A DNA stretch of 64,000 nucleotides from Nymphaea colorata (lineage: Eukaryota; Streptophyta; Magnoliopsida; Nymphaeales; Nymphaeaceae). The notes beneath the pieces were generated by a model that saw nothing but the letters and a program-made list of their open reading frames with translations, did no database searches and was not told where the DNA came from. Below, one piece after another: positions 41,901 through 54,945 of the stretch. Location: positions 9,560,001-9,624,000 of the forward strand of contig NC_045150.1 in NCBI RefSeq assembly GCF_008831285.2, written 5' to 3'. Each line of letters opens with the position of its first letter. The first letter of the stretch is position 1. Position numbers and translations under genes: made by a program.

Positions 41901-44900
41901 TCAGCCGATCTTGTGCTTTGAGGACTTCGATTTACCAAACAATGCTGACAGCATACTTTTGCTTCTTGCAGGGTTGCGAGGTATCTCACGCTGGCCACCA
42001 TTGCCAAAAGACTTGTATGCAGGTAAAGATTTTGCAGACTCATTCGAATCCTGTAACAGAAAGATACTAACGCTATTATGTCTTTGCATCATAAACCGAC
42101 AGTAGGTTTGCTTGCACTCTTCTATGCAGTAGAAGCACTTATCCCTACAAAAATAAGAATGTGATTCTAAACTACATGGTTATGCACATGAGTTGCAATA
42201 ACGTCAGTGATCAGATGATTAATAAACCAGACCTGTTGCCAGGTCATTACACCTATATATAAAAAAGTTCTTCACCTGTTTGACAACCAGTAGGAAATGA
42301 AATCAATGGCAAGACTTCAACAGGTCCGTGGCAGAATGACAAAAAATGAAACGAAGATCAATTGTGAGACCCGACTCACGTTCAGGGCAAAAAATACTTG
42401 CAGTAAGAGGGCGAGAAAATTCAATGTTGTACTAAATTCCTAGAAACTGTGCAATGTGCAGAAACGGAGAAGCAAAAGTGCCATAATTATCAACTCTTTC
42501 CATATGTCTCCCATCAGCTCATTTAGAAACGGGAACCTTCCAGAACAGTTTGAATAAAAGTCAACCAACATCCCCTTCACTATGAAAATTTCACTGCAAA
42601 CACCAGTCTTTGAGCAGCTAATTTTTCTCCTGATCTTTCTAGTTTGGAGTTAAACTCCAAAATTACAAGGAGACGATATGATGCTCAGGCTACACGTCCT
42701 ATCGGACTGGTTCCATTAGAAAAGCCAGGACAACTAATAACTCATAGTGGAGGATCAAATATGTCAACCACAAAGCAACTCTCCCAAACATCTAGTCTTC
42801 AAATTCTGATGGAAGAAATTAAACCTTCCAGTGATTTGAGGAACTATCCAGCAGCTATGTGCTCAATAAAGTATGAAGTGGAGTGATCACTATGAAGTAC
42901 GAACTGGATCAATTATGTCCACTACACCACTTGAGTGTAATAGTTTAGCTATACAAATGAGCCCATTTGATATGGCTTGTACATAAGCTCACCATACTAC
43001 AATGTTTTTTTTTTCCCTGTGCTAGAGCAGTTGGGTTTGTTTGGATGGAGGGAAAGGGAGGGAAAGGGAAGGAAAGGAAGGGAAAGGGTAGTCAATCCTG
43101 TGTTTGGTTGGTTAATTAAGAAGGAGGGAATGGAAAGGAAAACAAAAAAACATGTTTGGTTGCAAGGGAAAGGAATGGAAAAGAAAGGATAACTTATTGC
43201 AAATCTAATGCCTCCAAAATTGGAGGGACTGAGATGGAAAGAAAAAGGGTTTTTCCTTTCCTTTCTATCCAAACAAGCTTCATAATGGTCTCTTTCCTTT
43301 TCCTTTCTTTCCCTCCTCATTCCCTTCCCCTCCCATTGTTTTCCTTTCCTTTCCATCCTCCTTTTCCTTTCCCTCCTCCCTTTCCTCGCCCTTCCCTCCA
43401 TCCAAATCCAGCAACACCCACATTTATGCTTCATGGTTTCTGACTTTCATGTATGCAACATCATTATAAATTAAGCCGATGGCAGGATTATTTCCCTCAT
43501 TTTCATTTCTTTTCTGAAGAAAACCACATTAAGAGTCTGTCAAATATATTCAACAGAACATAGAAGATCAAAGAGGTCGTCTTTTTTTTCTTAATATGTA
43601 CATCTTCAATGCTTTACCCCAAAAGTGGAAAAAACAAGAGAGAACAATAGTGGAGGGAAGACAAAAAGTGAACAAAGGGGTACCTGCCATGCTGCAGCAG
43701 GGACAACTGGTTTTGAACTGGAATTAGGCCCACCATTAACTAGTGGAACCCGACCTGGAATGGGATGTAATGATGGAACGCCAGTTTCAGCATCTGCATG
43801 TACAAAATATTATGAGTTTATCAGGAAAAAGAACTTAGGCAAACTAACTTAATGGTAGACATGCAGAAAACAAATAATAATTTACTAGTGTACTGTTTCA
43901 ATTCTACCATACCTGAAAGGCAAAATGTTCCCGGAGTTATTGTGGAAGCTATAGTATTTTCGCTGCTGCACACAAAATGTGTTTGAAATATTAACTTCAT
44001 GGGACAAATAGTGATATTCAGAAACAAAAATATCAAACTTGAATCAGATGACATTGTACCTCATAGATGCATTTGATGCCCCAATTGAATCGGACTTTGT
44101 TTCAGATGCCAAGTGCCAGCAAAGGGTTTTTGATGGTGGTGCACCTACTTAGTCATAATAGAAAAGGAAAAAATATTTTAAAAAAAAAAGCATACAAAAC
44201 AAACAACAATAACATGCATTTGGAGGATAAATGGCAAAGTAGATTGAAAACCATAGACAACTAACCAAGTGTTACAAACTGTGACTCATGACTTATAACC
44301 CCAGACTCATCTATGTTGTCAATCTAAGAACAAGTCAGGACTACAACCCATATTTTGAACAGCTGATGCAAGTCCATAGGTGACTCAGTCATCAGCATTC
44401 CAAGTAGACCATCACAACCTTCTCATACAGTGCAAATGTGTAAGAAAGCTCATTCTCTAAACAAGGGAAACATGGCATGTACCTGATCCATAAGGACGTG
44501 GCTTTCCAAGTTTATACTTCGGGCCTGCTTCACTGGTTTTCGAACTGGTCTGCAGCCTTTTACTTGCAGAACCTAGGTTTAAGTTTCAAAATTCAGATGT
44601 AAGCTGAAGTAACTGCCGATGGATGGCCAAAAAGAACCAAGAAGTTGTCTATCTAAGCTTGCATACTTGGTAAAACGTAATGTTTGTGATATCTTGGAAT
44701 GACTGCAGAAAACTGCTGCTGCCGGAGACCTTCTTTATCTGTGTAACTTTGGCAAGTTTCAAGCCGCTAATATAGGCAGAAAAATTATATTTTATGATTT
44801 ATACAGGCATGTCAGCAAAAAAACAAAAATTGCAAGTAGACCATGAATGGAAAAGTACCTGATCAAGGCATGTAACTTTTAAATCCATAGCAGAAATATC

Positions 44901-47174
44901 CAATGTTTGTTGTTCAAATAGATCTGTTAATTTGTAAGCAACAGTTCCAAGATGATCAACGGCATTAACCAATGCTCTCACAGTGTAATCTTTCAGGTTA
45001 TCTAGGACCCTGCCAAATCAAGTGACACAGCTTTAGTGCAGTGATATCATCTTTCGTTTGCACAGAAAGTAGTTCAAGTGTGACCACAGTCAAAATTGTC
45101 TTCGTGCAGTGCCACTTCATAAGCCCAACTTCCAATGTGTGAAAAAAAATATCGGAAAGAAAGGTACATGTAGTAGAAAAATTTCGAGCATGCCCTTGTC
45201 CTTGGAAAGGCCCCTTGATCCACACACTATGAAAATTAAAGCTGAAATTGACATATCAAAGAAAATTGGTACTCTTATACTTACATCTGCTTCTGCTCGT
45301 TATGGACATAAGACTTTTCACAGTATTCAGCAGCAGAATAGAGTTGGGGCCTCAAATTTTTTAATTCCTGAAATGAGAAAGGAAGAAAAATAATTTAAAG
45401 CACAAGAAAATGACATTACCAGGAACAGAAAAACAACAAGTCTCAACAGTGAAATGCATAATAATTGTATAGAACTGAACTATAGACAACTGAGAAACAA
45501 ATACTACTGGAGACCACATAGGCAATGTTTGTTGGACCCTACGGTCTGATCAGTCAGAAACAAGTATGAAATGTCAAAGTCATTGAGATGGAAGGTGCAA
45601 GGCAGGAGAGGAAGAAGCTGTGCCAAAGCCAATAAAAAAAGGTTAACAACTTAACATGAAGTAAAGAAAAAAAATCAAATAGGTGGTGTAAGAAGCTCTT
45701 CACGTTGAAAAAATCAAATAGGATAAGGAAGGACATAAAGAGCAGTGTTAGCCTTTCAAGTACTAAAGAACTCCCAAAACAGTGTTCTTCCATAACTTGA
45801 GACTGCAACTTATAAGTTATAGTTATATGAGCAAGTCATCAGCAACCAATTTTCATATTTTGCATGTTTCGACCCAACATTTTTATAGGTATCCAAGAAT
45901 CATGATGGTTATCTCCCATAGTCCCATTTTGCATATAGTACAAATCATATTTTTTTGATAAAAATAACGAGCTTTATGTTAGAAGCTGGTTATCACCCAT
46001 AGTCACATATCTTGTACATTAGAAGCTGGATCAGTAACAAGCTTTATGTTAGGCTGCTGATTTAGCCCGTCATTAGTCATGGTCGCTTGTTCTTTTATCA
46101 TGTTTCGCTTCATGAGTGACTTCAAAAAGTTTGATCTCGCTTGAACGTGGATCATTCTAAAAGCAAAGGCGCTCAAAACAGATAAAATTTAAATTGCATG
46201 TGAGATCCCCTGCTTCCCCAAAGCTACCATTTTCCAGCATAATCTTCATCACACCGTTAAATGAACTCAAGTCACGCCCATGAAACGGAACCAAAACTAA
46301 CACCTAAGATGACAGCTAGCTTCATGTAAACGTAGAAAAACAGAGGAAATAATAGGTAAGATGATGAACAGCATATTCGCTCCATTTAATTGTAAAAAAA
46401 AAAAAGAAAAACCAAACGGAACAAAAAGGACCCCAAATGCATCAAAATAAAGGAATTAGTGGTAGGTATAGATCTTGGGTTTAGATATTGAAGGTTGGAG
46501 AGGGGGAGAGCAGCACCTCCTGCTTTTATTTCCCACGAAATATAAAACAGTAGAGCACTTTCGAAAGCACGAACGCAGCAGAACCGTAATATAAACAGAT
46601 CAAGTGCCGAATGATTAATAGACGAGCCCATAGGAGAACTAACCCCAGTTGAAGGGCCAAAAGACAGTTGTCAACCACCCAATGCAGGAAACAAGTTAGA
46701 TCTCTCGGACAACCGAGCAAAACCAAGTTGAAGAAGCGAAATAAGAATTCATCGAGACCTGACCCATAAACTTGACACTCCAGCTAGTAAAACAGAACAC
46801 AAATCACTGAGACTAAGGGAGGAAATAAGGAAGAGGGAGGCTTTAATCTTGAGCTGTTCAACCGGCAGTGTAACCAATACCTTCAACAACCTCCGGTGCA
46901 CAAGAAGAAGAAAAGAGACCATTGAATTCGACAACTTCAGAAATTCAACCGATTAAAAGCACACACTCCCCAACTTTGGAGACCAGATGGTAGATAGCAC
47001 TAAAGAAACGGTAAAACGATAAAAAGACAAACACCCAAGACGAGTACAACTGAAGCAGAGCAGGGGATGAGAAATGAAGGGGAATACCTGCAGAGCCTTC
47101 ATGAAGCTCCTGCTCCTCTCCATGGACACCTCATCAAACGTCATTAACTGCTTCTCTGCCTGTAGATGCTGCAT
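41901..47174 (-). CDS. ABIL: ABI-like protein (ABIL), WAVE/SCAR complex subunit
   Basis: Plant homologue of Abl-interactor proteins, a subunit of the WAVE/SCAR complex that activates ARP2/3 actin nucleation. Nine exons (minus): 47174-47088, 45367-45285, 45009-44859, 44766-44667, 44572-44483, 44144-44060, 43965-43913, 43793-43684, 42050-41901; 302 aa, all GT-AG, frame-consistent. The first exon encodes MQHLQAEKQ...EVSMERSRSFMKALQ, the typical ABIL opening. ELKNLRPQLYSAAEYCEKSY, VLDNLKDYTVRALVNAVDHL and LETCQSYTDKEGLRQQQ follow, covering the helical ABI domain (about residues 1-140) that packs in the complex. Then come HKHYVLP, a Ser/Thr-rich disordered tail and the conserved end KSMLSALFGKSKSSKHKIG. 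Animal ABI proteins have a C-terminal SH3 domain; this one lacks it, as do plant ABILs. I cannot tell ABIL1 from its paralogues. Confidence 0.91.
43029..43417. mobile_element. Purine/pyrimidine foldback element in ABIL intron 8
   Basis: The left arm (about 43029-43250) is almost pure purine ('ggatggagggaaaggg', 'ggaatggaaaggaaa'); the right arm (about 43255-43417) is its approximate reverse complement ('ctttcctttccatcc', 'cccttccctccatccaaa'). The outer ends match as GTTTGTTTGGATGGAGGG and, reversed, GCTGGATTTGGATGGAGGG. The whole could form a hairpin of nearly 390 nt. No transposase and no clear target duplication. Confidence 0.65.
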
Positions 47175-50100
47175 TGCTTCCTTCCCTCTCCCTATCACTC
47201 CCAAAAAACCAAAAAGAGGAAGACAACAAAACGTCACAGGGACTAGGGTTTCTGGCTTTCTGCAACGGCGATCAAGTCCCCGGATCTTCGAGCAATGAAG
47301 ACGATGGCGGCACCATATTAATCTCTCCCTCCCATTTGATCAGAAAATAGTAAATTCTCTCTCCCTCCCGCTCTATCAAAGCTAGTCATTTATTTCTCTT
47401 CCTTTTCGCTATTTTCCTTTTTTTTTTTCTTAAAATAATTGCATTCTTTATTTACTTTTTTCACACGATAGTCGCTTCGCAGCAGTGGTGGTTGGTAGTA
47501 ACAACTAATCACTCGAAAGCGGGCGGTCCCCAGTCGGTGGCGAGGTCCCCAGACCAGCTGAACCGCATTTGTAATCGGATCCATATCCAGATCCATGAGT
47601 ATTTTAATGGATCCTGGATCGGGTTACTCTCTGTTCCTAAGAGGGATTCGAAGTTCTTGCCCATCTCATGTCCACAAGGTTTTAAACAACCAACTTCAAA
47701 TCTCAAAATTTTAAGGTATTATAATCAAAATTTGCCCACAAAGTATGGACAAATTTGACAAGAGAAATATTATTTTAAGCATAAGCAAGAGTGACATCTC
47801 TACTTTGGGGAAAAAACATCTCTAGGTGGAAATCTTGATAATCAGTTAAAAAGCAACTTATATCTTGATAGCATTTAGATCCTCGGATTGTATAATAGAA
47901 ATGAAATCCGCCGAGATGTTGTTGGATTGTTAAAAATTTAAAATCGGTCCCAACAACACTATAAACTGTTGTTAAAAACATCATAAACCATTCCTACACC
48001 ATAAACTATTGTTAATGCTCACATAACATAGTGATTTTAATGACAGTTTTAAATATTTAGTCATTTGATAACATTTGATATCCAGCTGATATCTTCATTA
48101 CCTGATGTGAGAATCTAAATTCAAATATTGAAACCACAAGCTTAAAGTGAACCTGCGACCTGTCACAATATATTGGGATTGAAATTCAGATGTATTGAAA
48201 CCCGAGTCCGATATCATGTGAGATCTGTTTGTAGTTTCAGAATCGGATTCATATATGGTATGGCAGTTTATACATCTGGATTTGAATCCGGATTGGAATA
48301 CAAATACATTCCTATCAAAGTAATTGGATTTGTAAAGCATGGAAATCGTAGGCGATCCATAGGACAAACGAGCGGACCCAGCTTGGACGTTAATGCGACA
48401 AAAAAATATTCAATTGGGAGTTGAAACTAAGAAAGAAATTATAAAGAGGCCAAACTTAGAGTAACAGTTTGTCATTTTTGTCGGCAATAAGTTCGATGTC
48501 TATGGGCTTCTAAGGAGCATTTGATTGCAAATATAAATATCAGATTTGATATGCCCCCCACTTCAAATTCATGGTTCTATCAAATCGAGGATTTTTAAGA
48601 GTACGATTCTAAGATTCATTCATATCTATAATCAAAGGGCAGGCCTGACTTCATATCCATTAACTAAAAAAGCAAAAGTTTTAAATTTTCGTTGTAGTTC
48701 ATGCAAAGGTCCAAAGTGTGGGTTGAAATTGATAGAAAGTCCAAAATCTCGTTTGAAATTTATAGATCCGACGAGATCCAAATTTACACGAGAGGCATGC
48801 ATGGCTTCTCTTTGACCTCACTCGGGATATGAGAGTCGACTAAGTGATATACTCATCAACCAGAGTGCCGAACTATTACTATTTACAATCCAAAATAATA
48901 GCGCACATAGGAGCCGAACTAATGATCTAACTCTCACCGACCCACCAACCAAATGAACTACCCTACGGCCCTCGGGACTTCCCACATGCCATGTCAATGG
49001 CCACTAGTCCTGGACACTGACTTGGAAGCTGGCAATCCATAAACTTTTCCACATCCATGTGATCAATAATTTTCATGAAAAAAAACATCAAAAACATTTT
49101 TTTTTTGTCATGAAATTCTTTTTCCATTTCATGTGCAACTCTTCAAATTGGAAAACTTGAAAAGAAAAAGCATGATTAGGGAAATAGCAAACATGGTAAA
49201 AGTTTTCTGGAAAAGAATTTGAAAGACGGGATTGTTACCGGTTATCTGTTTCATTCCCATATCTTTCTTCCCCTTTTTGGCGTCAACTTAAAAATATGGC
49301 ATAGTTAGTTACCGATTGCTTTCACAAGGAAAAAATATATGTATAACAAAGTTAGTTATCGATTGCTTTCACAAGGATAGAGAAATTATAGGAAGTATTT
49401 TGTTGGCTTGCCAGTAAGATATCTTCACGTCAAGCAAGTGATTGCTTTAGTGGGGTTGGCACGACAGCTTGAAGGGCCGTTTAATTGTCAATTTTACTCT
49501 AAAAAATGAGATCATCAATATGTAAGTTGAAGTATTACGATGCTTATAAACACTAAAAACAAACTTTATACTTTTGAAGTTATTTAACAATAGAGACACT
49601 TTGTGTTTGTCCTATAAATTTATCCAATTATGAATTTATCCAAAAGATTGAAACGAGTTCATATAATAATAGTTTTAATATTTCGTATAAACTTGCCCTC
49701 ACTAGTGAGACACCCACAAAGTGTCTTTATTACAATTTAACAAGAAGAAATCTGATCCAATTATCTAAACCGGACAGTCGAATCCACGTTACGTCCGAAA
49801 CGGATCGGGTGCCAAGAAAAATACAACAAAACCTTGCTGTTAGGGTTTTGGATTTATATAATTGGGTTAAATCTTTATCAGATCCCAGTTGGATATTAGA
49901 CTCGGATTGTGTTATCGAACTGCGGACTAATTTTGAGTCCAATTAATAATAAAAAAACAAATTTAAAGCATCCCCAAGCACACTGGTCAACGGAATCTTC
50001 ACATAATTTAAGAGAAACATTCACTGATTCCCATGCAATTTTTTAACTCTCTCTTTCTCGCTTATATGCAAATAAATGCTCGAGATTCGACACTCATCAA

Positions 50101-50390
50101 ATTAATCCAGACTCTGGACAAAATCCAAAACCAACTTGAAGTTTAAATTTGACATCCGCACTAGATCCAAGAGACGCGATTCTCGTGGTCTAATCTAATG
50201 GTTACGTTGTAAATGCGATTAATTTTGCACGCACTCCTGATTTTAAGTTCGACAAAACGTGGAATTAACTTTTTCTTTTTTTTCATTTGAGCTTCAAAAT
50301 TATTTTCATGTGGGCAGTTCTCTATCAGCAATTCTAGATGTATGACCACATCCCCAAAGATTGGGGTCACTTTCTAGGGCAAAAACTTTA

Positions 50391-50460
50391 GAGATCTAAA
50401 CAAGTCGAATATATTTGATCACCCAAAGCCAGTTTAAGGAGATCTAAACAAGTCGAATAT
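50391..50460. repeat. Perfect 22-bp direct repeat, 48-bp period
   Basis: 'gagatctaaacaagtcgaat' plus two bases occurs at 50391-50412 and again at 50439-50460. The 26 bases between are unrelated. It borders an AT-only stretch. Confidence 0.9.
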
Positions 50461-51106
50461 AAAATATTTTTTTAATATAAAATATATTTTTAATAATATA
50501 TATACATATATTATATATATATAAATAATAATAATAAAAAAAACAATAAGACCCAATATATTATCGGGCCGAGGTATTGGGTACTCATCGGGTACTAGGC
50601 CCAATGCCCAGGCTTAGACATAAGACACCATGGTAATTCCCCTATCTCATAGGTTGCCTTTTTTAAAAGTTGAACACCCTTGGCATTTGAACCAGTGACT
50701 GGCTGCCTACTAACTACCGAAACAATCAGGTGCACTGTACTCCTGGAGACCTCGCATCGGGACCCCGCATGACTGTATCACTTGAAGATGGATAAAATGA
50801 ACTAAAGAAAAACTTGTTGATAATGAAACGGATGAAGCTTCAAACAGTGGGCTACATGAAATTGACATCTTCAGATAATAGAAAGATGGTTTCCACAATT
50901 TGGTCCAAGCTATGATCCACTTGCTTCACAACTTGGGCTCCACTGGATTGAGCTGTAGATCACTTTGTCTCCAAGCAAATCAACTTCCGATGCAATCCAC
51001 GCTGGGAGGTAGGGCTCCCTTCCCATATTATTTAAAAAATGAATGAAAAAAAAAAATCATAAAGTCTGTAACACAAAATTTTGGGAACTATGATCCCAAA
51101 CCGGCT

Positions 51107-51257
51107 GTTTGGCATGAGAAACATTGTGTGAATATTCCACGAAGTTCCCCAAATATTGAGCTATATCCGTTGACTACTGGAACAAATGTTCCATGCATTT
51201 GTCTTAATATTCATCGCAAATTCGTGGAACACTTACACAATGTTCCTCATACCATAC
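51107..51257. mobile_element. Short inverted-repeat (MITE-like) element
   Basis: The arm 51107-51144 (GTTTGGCATGAGAAACATTG...) pairs with 51221-51257, whose reverse complement reads GTATGGTATGAGGAACATTG..., and both continue into TTCCACG. Arms are about 37 bp with a few mismatches around a 76-bp loop. Target duplication not resolved. Confidence 0.6.
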
Positions 51258-52436
51258 AGTTTGTAAGAGGATGTTTGGCAACAGTAGTAGTTTATTACTG
51301 TCCCTTGAATGTGCTCCAGAGATTATGGTAGGTTTGTGTAATACTATAACACAATGTGTTATTAATCTGTCGGGATAAATTCATGGAACAGCGAGAAGCT
51401 GCCTCCCCTAGCAACCTCATATCATTTCATGCTAGAGATTCCAAATAGTTGGACATTTTCAGGGGCATTTGATTACCCCAAATCTCAAAAGAGAGGGTTT
51501 TATTTAACAAAAGTGATGGTTTTAACAATACATTTAAGAGCCATGGATTTAAAATCACAAATTCATGAATATTAAGTCAAGTGGAGAGAGAGCCTGGCTT
51601 GAGATCCATAAATTTCAAGTTGTAAGATCCACTTGAACTGCTCTTGAAGGGGGTCTTTTTAGACACACTTTTTCAGTATACAGGCAAACTAGCAAATCTA
51701 CTTCCATCCTATTGTGGTTGGAAAATTTATTGTTAACATTCACTGTAAAAGTTTCTATTCATTGCTTTAGCTATCGTTGTGGCTCGCAGCAGCGATGCAA
51801 TAAACAAACATATTTGCATGAGAAAAGGTTCAAACATTTTTAATATATTAAATTCAACTTGATTTTTATTTTTCTATCCAATATCATTCTTTTAGAATAG
51901 CGTAGAGATTGGATCTCGGTTGAGGGTTTCATCGATTTCTTTATTATTGTCAGATTCGATCGACCTGATATATTTAAATGTTGAAGATTTTATCTTTTTT
52001 TGTTATAGGAGATTCGATTCTGACCTCATGTCTAATGAACATGTATCAAATCTGACCCATGTTAAAATATTTACGTCACTGTTTTTTGCTAAAAAGAAGA
52101 TATTGATGTCATTAAATTAGAGAAGAGTAGAGTTTTCCAGTGATAGATTAGATCCCAAGGCCCCAATTGAAACGCTTGCATGAAAGATAGAGACGAAATT
52201 GTCAATACTGCATAAGGTAGGTATGAATATGGAAAAGTTCCCTTTTTTAAAAAAAAAATTAGTTTTCGATGCGGGGAGAAGAGATTATCCGGTCGGTGGG
52301 GTTCACGGTCGTCCCTGGGATCTCTTAGGTGTTTTTGATCTTCTCTTTCCTCGAGAATCCCTGCAATTGGGGCTTTCTCTGAGACCTTTTTTCGCCTTGA
52401 GATCCCTTGAGTTAGGGGTTTTGTTGTTTTTCTGCC

Positions 52437-54935
52437 ATGGCGTTACGTTGTCCTCCTTTAGAGACCATGTCCAATTTCCCTTCCGTCAATGGCGGAGTCT
52501 CCATCCTCGACGCCTCCAAGTCCTTCGCTAAAGTCAGTAGCGCCAGGGCGGCTCCCTCCGTCAAGAGGGATCGTTCCCATTGGAGGAATCTCGATTTCTT
52601 CTGCGCGAAGAGGGAATACACGAGATCCTTCAATCTGATTCCCACTCTGACGGAGGATGCGGGGACGGGAGGGAAGGGGGCCGGGTCCCTGCGCAGTGAT
52701 TGGATTCGGTCTGGTTTGCCGGCGACGATTCAGTTTCCTGAGGCGCGGAAGACGGAGGAAGGGGAGGGCGATAAGCGGGATTTCCTGCAGGGAGGATGGG
52801 TCTATAGCAATTTCTCGGCGCCGGTTCAGTCGAGCGCGATGACGAGGACGAAGGACGAGGAGGACGATAAGCAGGATTACTATGTGAATATGGGATATGC
52901 CATTCGGACGTTGAGGGAGGAGCTTCGCGATGTTTTCTTTAAGGAGCCCACTTTCGATATATATAGGTGAAGTTTTTTGCCCCTTTTCTTTGTTTTTGAT
53001 TTGTACCTTGGTCCCTTTTTAGGGTTCTTTATTCAGCAGAATTTTGCGTATTGATTTTTCTTACTCTGTACATGGTTTTGTTATCTGTGATTTCATCTCG
53101 AGAGGAATTTGGTGCTCTTCGGGGTCCCATTCCTTATTGCTTTTCTGGGGTTAAGTACGCTAATAATTGGATTTCGTTTGCTTCTGTGATCACTGTTTTC
53201 AGATGATTGAATAGCTATCGTATTGTTATAGTCAGTTTTCTGAAATTATGTTCCACCGTATCGTCATATTCTTTTGGCCTGTTCCTGTTATAGCTTTGCA
53301 TAGATTAGAAGTGTGCAACGGCGATGGTAGGGTGCTATGCGGTTGAGCTTCAGAGATTTCTGTGCTGAGAAGGGCCTTTAGTGAAGATGTGGCCTCTGGG
53401 AGTTAGCATAGTTCTGCAAGGCTTAGTTACTAAAGCGGCCAGCTTTGTTGCTTTGCTTCCGATAGCTTAAGTACATAATTATATTATCACCTAGGCTGAT
53501 CTATGCTGTTCTGGTGAACAATGGTACCTTTCTGTAGCTAGTTAGCAGGACATCATGATTGATGTTGGTGTCATAAAAGTTCTATTTACCTTTTGATGGA
53601 ACAACTGTCGGCTATGTTGGTCACTTTTGCCATCTAGTCGATTATGCCAGCTACTCCGCTCAAGTATCTGCATATGAGTTCTGTTAGTTACGAAAGGAAG
53701 ATGGTGCATGTTTGACGTTTCACTTCATTTAGACTATAACCCAAGCTGGCCTGATTGGATTATGTGAAGCCTTTTCTCTCTTTTTAGCGCTTTCAGCTGG
53801 TATGTCATATACTTTGATCGCCATTTCTTTTCCTTTTCCAGATCACGCCACCTTATCATTTTGTGTTATGCTTAGGTAGCAGTTCTAAACTGATAGCAGG
53901 AAATTTGGGCCACTATGGTCATGGTGTCAATAGATCGATATGAAATGTGCATATGTGGCAGAGGCGATTTGTTTGTCAGATATCAAGAACGTTGCCCTTC
54001 TGCTGCATAATGGCTCTGTTTCATTTCTCCCCAACCATTGGCCTTTATGCCTTTTAAGCTGCGAAATTTTAGCTGGAACCATTTTTCCTGATCATTTATT
54101 CCTCTTGTACACATGTATAGGGAGGACATCGTGTTCAAAGATCCTCTCAACACATTTGAGGGCATAAACAACTATAAAATGATCTTCAGGGCTCTACGCA
54201 TGTATGGGAGGATATTCTTCAAGGCACTCTGGGTGGATATTTTGAGCATATGGCAGCCTGTTGAGAATGTGATAATGATCCGTTGGACTGTACATGGTGC
54301 ACCTCGCGTCTTTTGGGACAGCCATGGCCGTTTTGATGCGACATCTGAGTACAAGCTTGACAGGAATGGTAAGATCTATGAGCACCGCGTTGACAATGTG
54401 GCATTCAACTCCCCTCCCAAGTTCAGAGTCTTAGCTGTAGAAGAGCTTATACAGACGCTGGGTTGCCCTTCTACTGCTCGGCCCACTTATTTTGAGTTCT
54501 CCCCTGAGGCAAATACCACAGATGAGCAGGTACATACGCGATCTGGTTTTCGCTTAGAGTTTTGCTGTGACGCTCCTAAAGAGTGATTTTAGTCCCAGTA
54601 GAGCTTCATACATGTTCAAGGACCCTGGGAGCGCTTCAAAAGAGCTTTCTTGTAGTATTAGTATTAATGTACAGTATCCTGTATAGGTATGCGACCTTTT
54701 CCTCCCTACAAATACATGTATGTTATAACAGCCAGCACATGTATGCATATGTATCTTTTCTACACTTTTAATATGGAGAGCTGAAGGAGAAAAAGGTAAT
54801 TATTCATATTTACTCGGCAAAGATTTTCTTTTTGTCTACATGCTGTAGCCTGGAGAGGATGGTTGAAAATGATCGTATTGGTTGCAGGCATGGACACTGC
54901 AAGTGCCCATGAATGTTTTCTGCAAGTGCCCATGA
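52437..54935 (+). CDS. DUF2358 (NTF2-like fold) protein, probably plastid
   Basis: Member of the DUF2358 family found in plants and cyanobacteria; molecular function unknown. Three exons: 52437-52966, 54121-54529, 54888-54935; 328 aa. The start MALRCPPLE has a good context (gccATGG); an in-frame Met also lies at residue 11. Residues 1 to about 80 are Ser/Arg-rich and resemble a chloroplast transit region, followed by a charged variable stretch. The conserved domain begins at YYVNMGYAIRTLREELRDVF and continues through EDIVFKDPLNTFEG, ALWVDILSIWQPVENVIMIR, RFDATSEYKLDRNGKIYEHR and FRVLAVEELIQTLGCPS, an NTF2-like pattern. The last exon adds only AWTLQVPMNVFCKCP and stops inside a 23-bp tandem duplication. 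Without that duplication the frame would run to a stop at about 54980. The C-terminal exon choice is therefore less certain than the body. Confidence 0.87.
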
Positions 54936-54945
54936 ATGTTTTCTG
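54900..54945. repeat. 23-bp tandem duplication over the DUF2358 stop codon
   Basis: Two perfect adjacent copies of CAAGTGCCCATGAATGTTTT plus CTG lie at 54900-54922 and 54923-54945. Since 23 is not a multiple of three, the second copy is read in another frame and supplies the TGA at 54933-54935. Confidence 0.93.

Larger units (their letters stand above)
47175..52436. other. Intergenic between ABIL and DUF2358 genes (head to head)
   Basis: ABIL leader and promoter occupy the left side and the DUF2358 promoter and leader the right. Degenerate AT-rich runs of 'gaatccgaat'-like words occur at about 48100-48330 and 49730-50160. A perfect 22-bp direct repeat, an AT-only stretch (about 50460-50540) and a short inverted-repeat element (51107-51257) are present. 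No ORF here shows a recognisable family. Confidence 0.6.

Noticed and set aside
42977-43443. ORFs of 71-145 codons over the ABIL intron
   Set aside because: Translations of the GGGAAAGG / CCTTTCCC foldback arms; pure low complexity.
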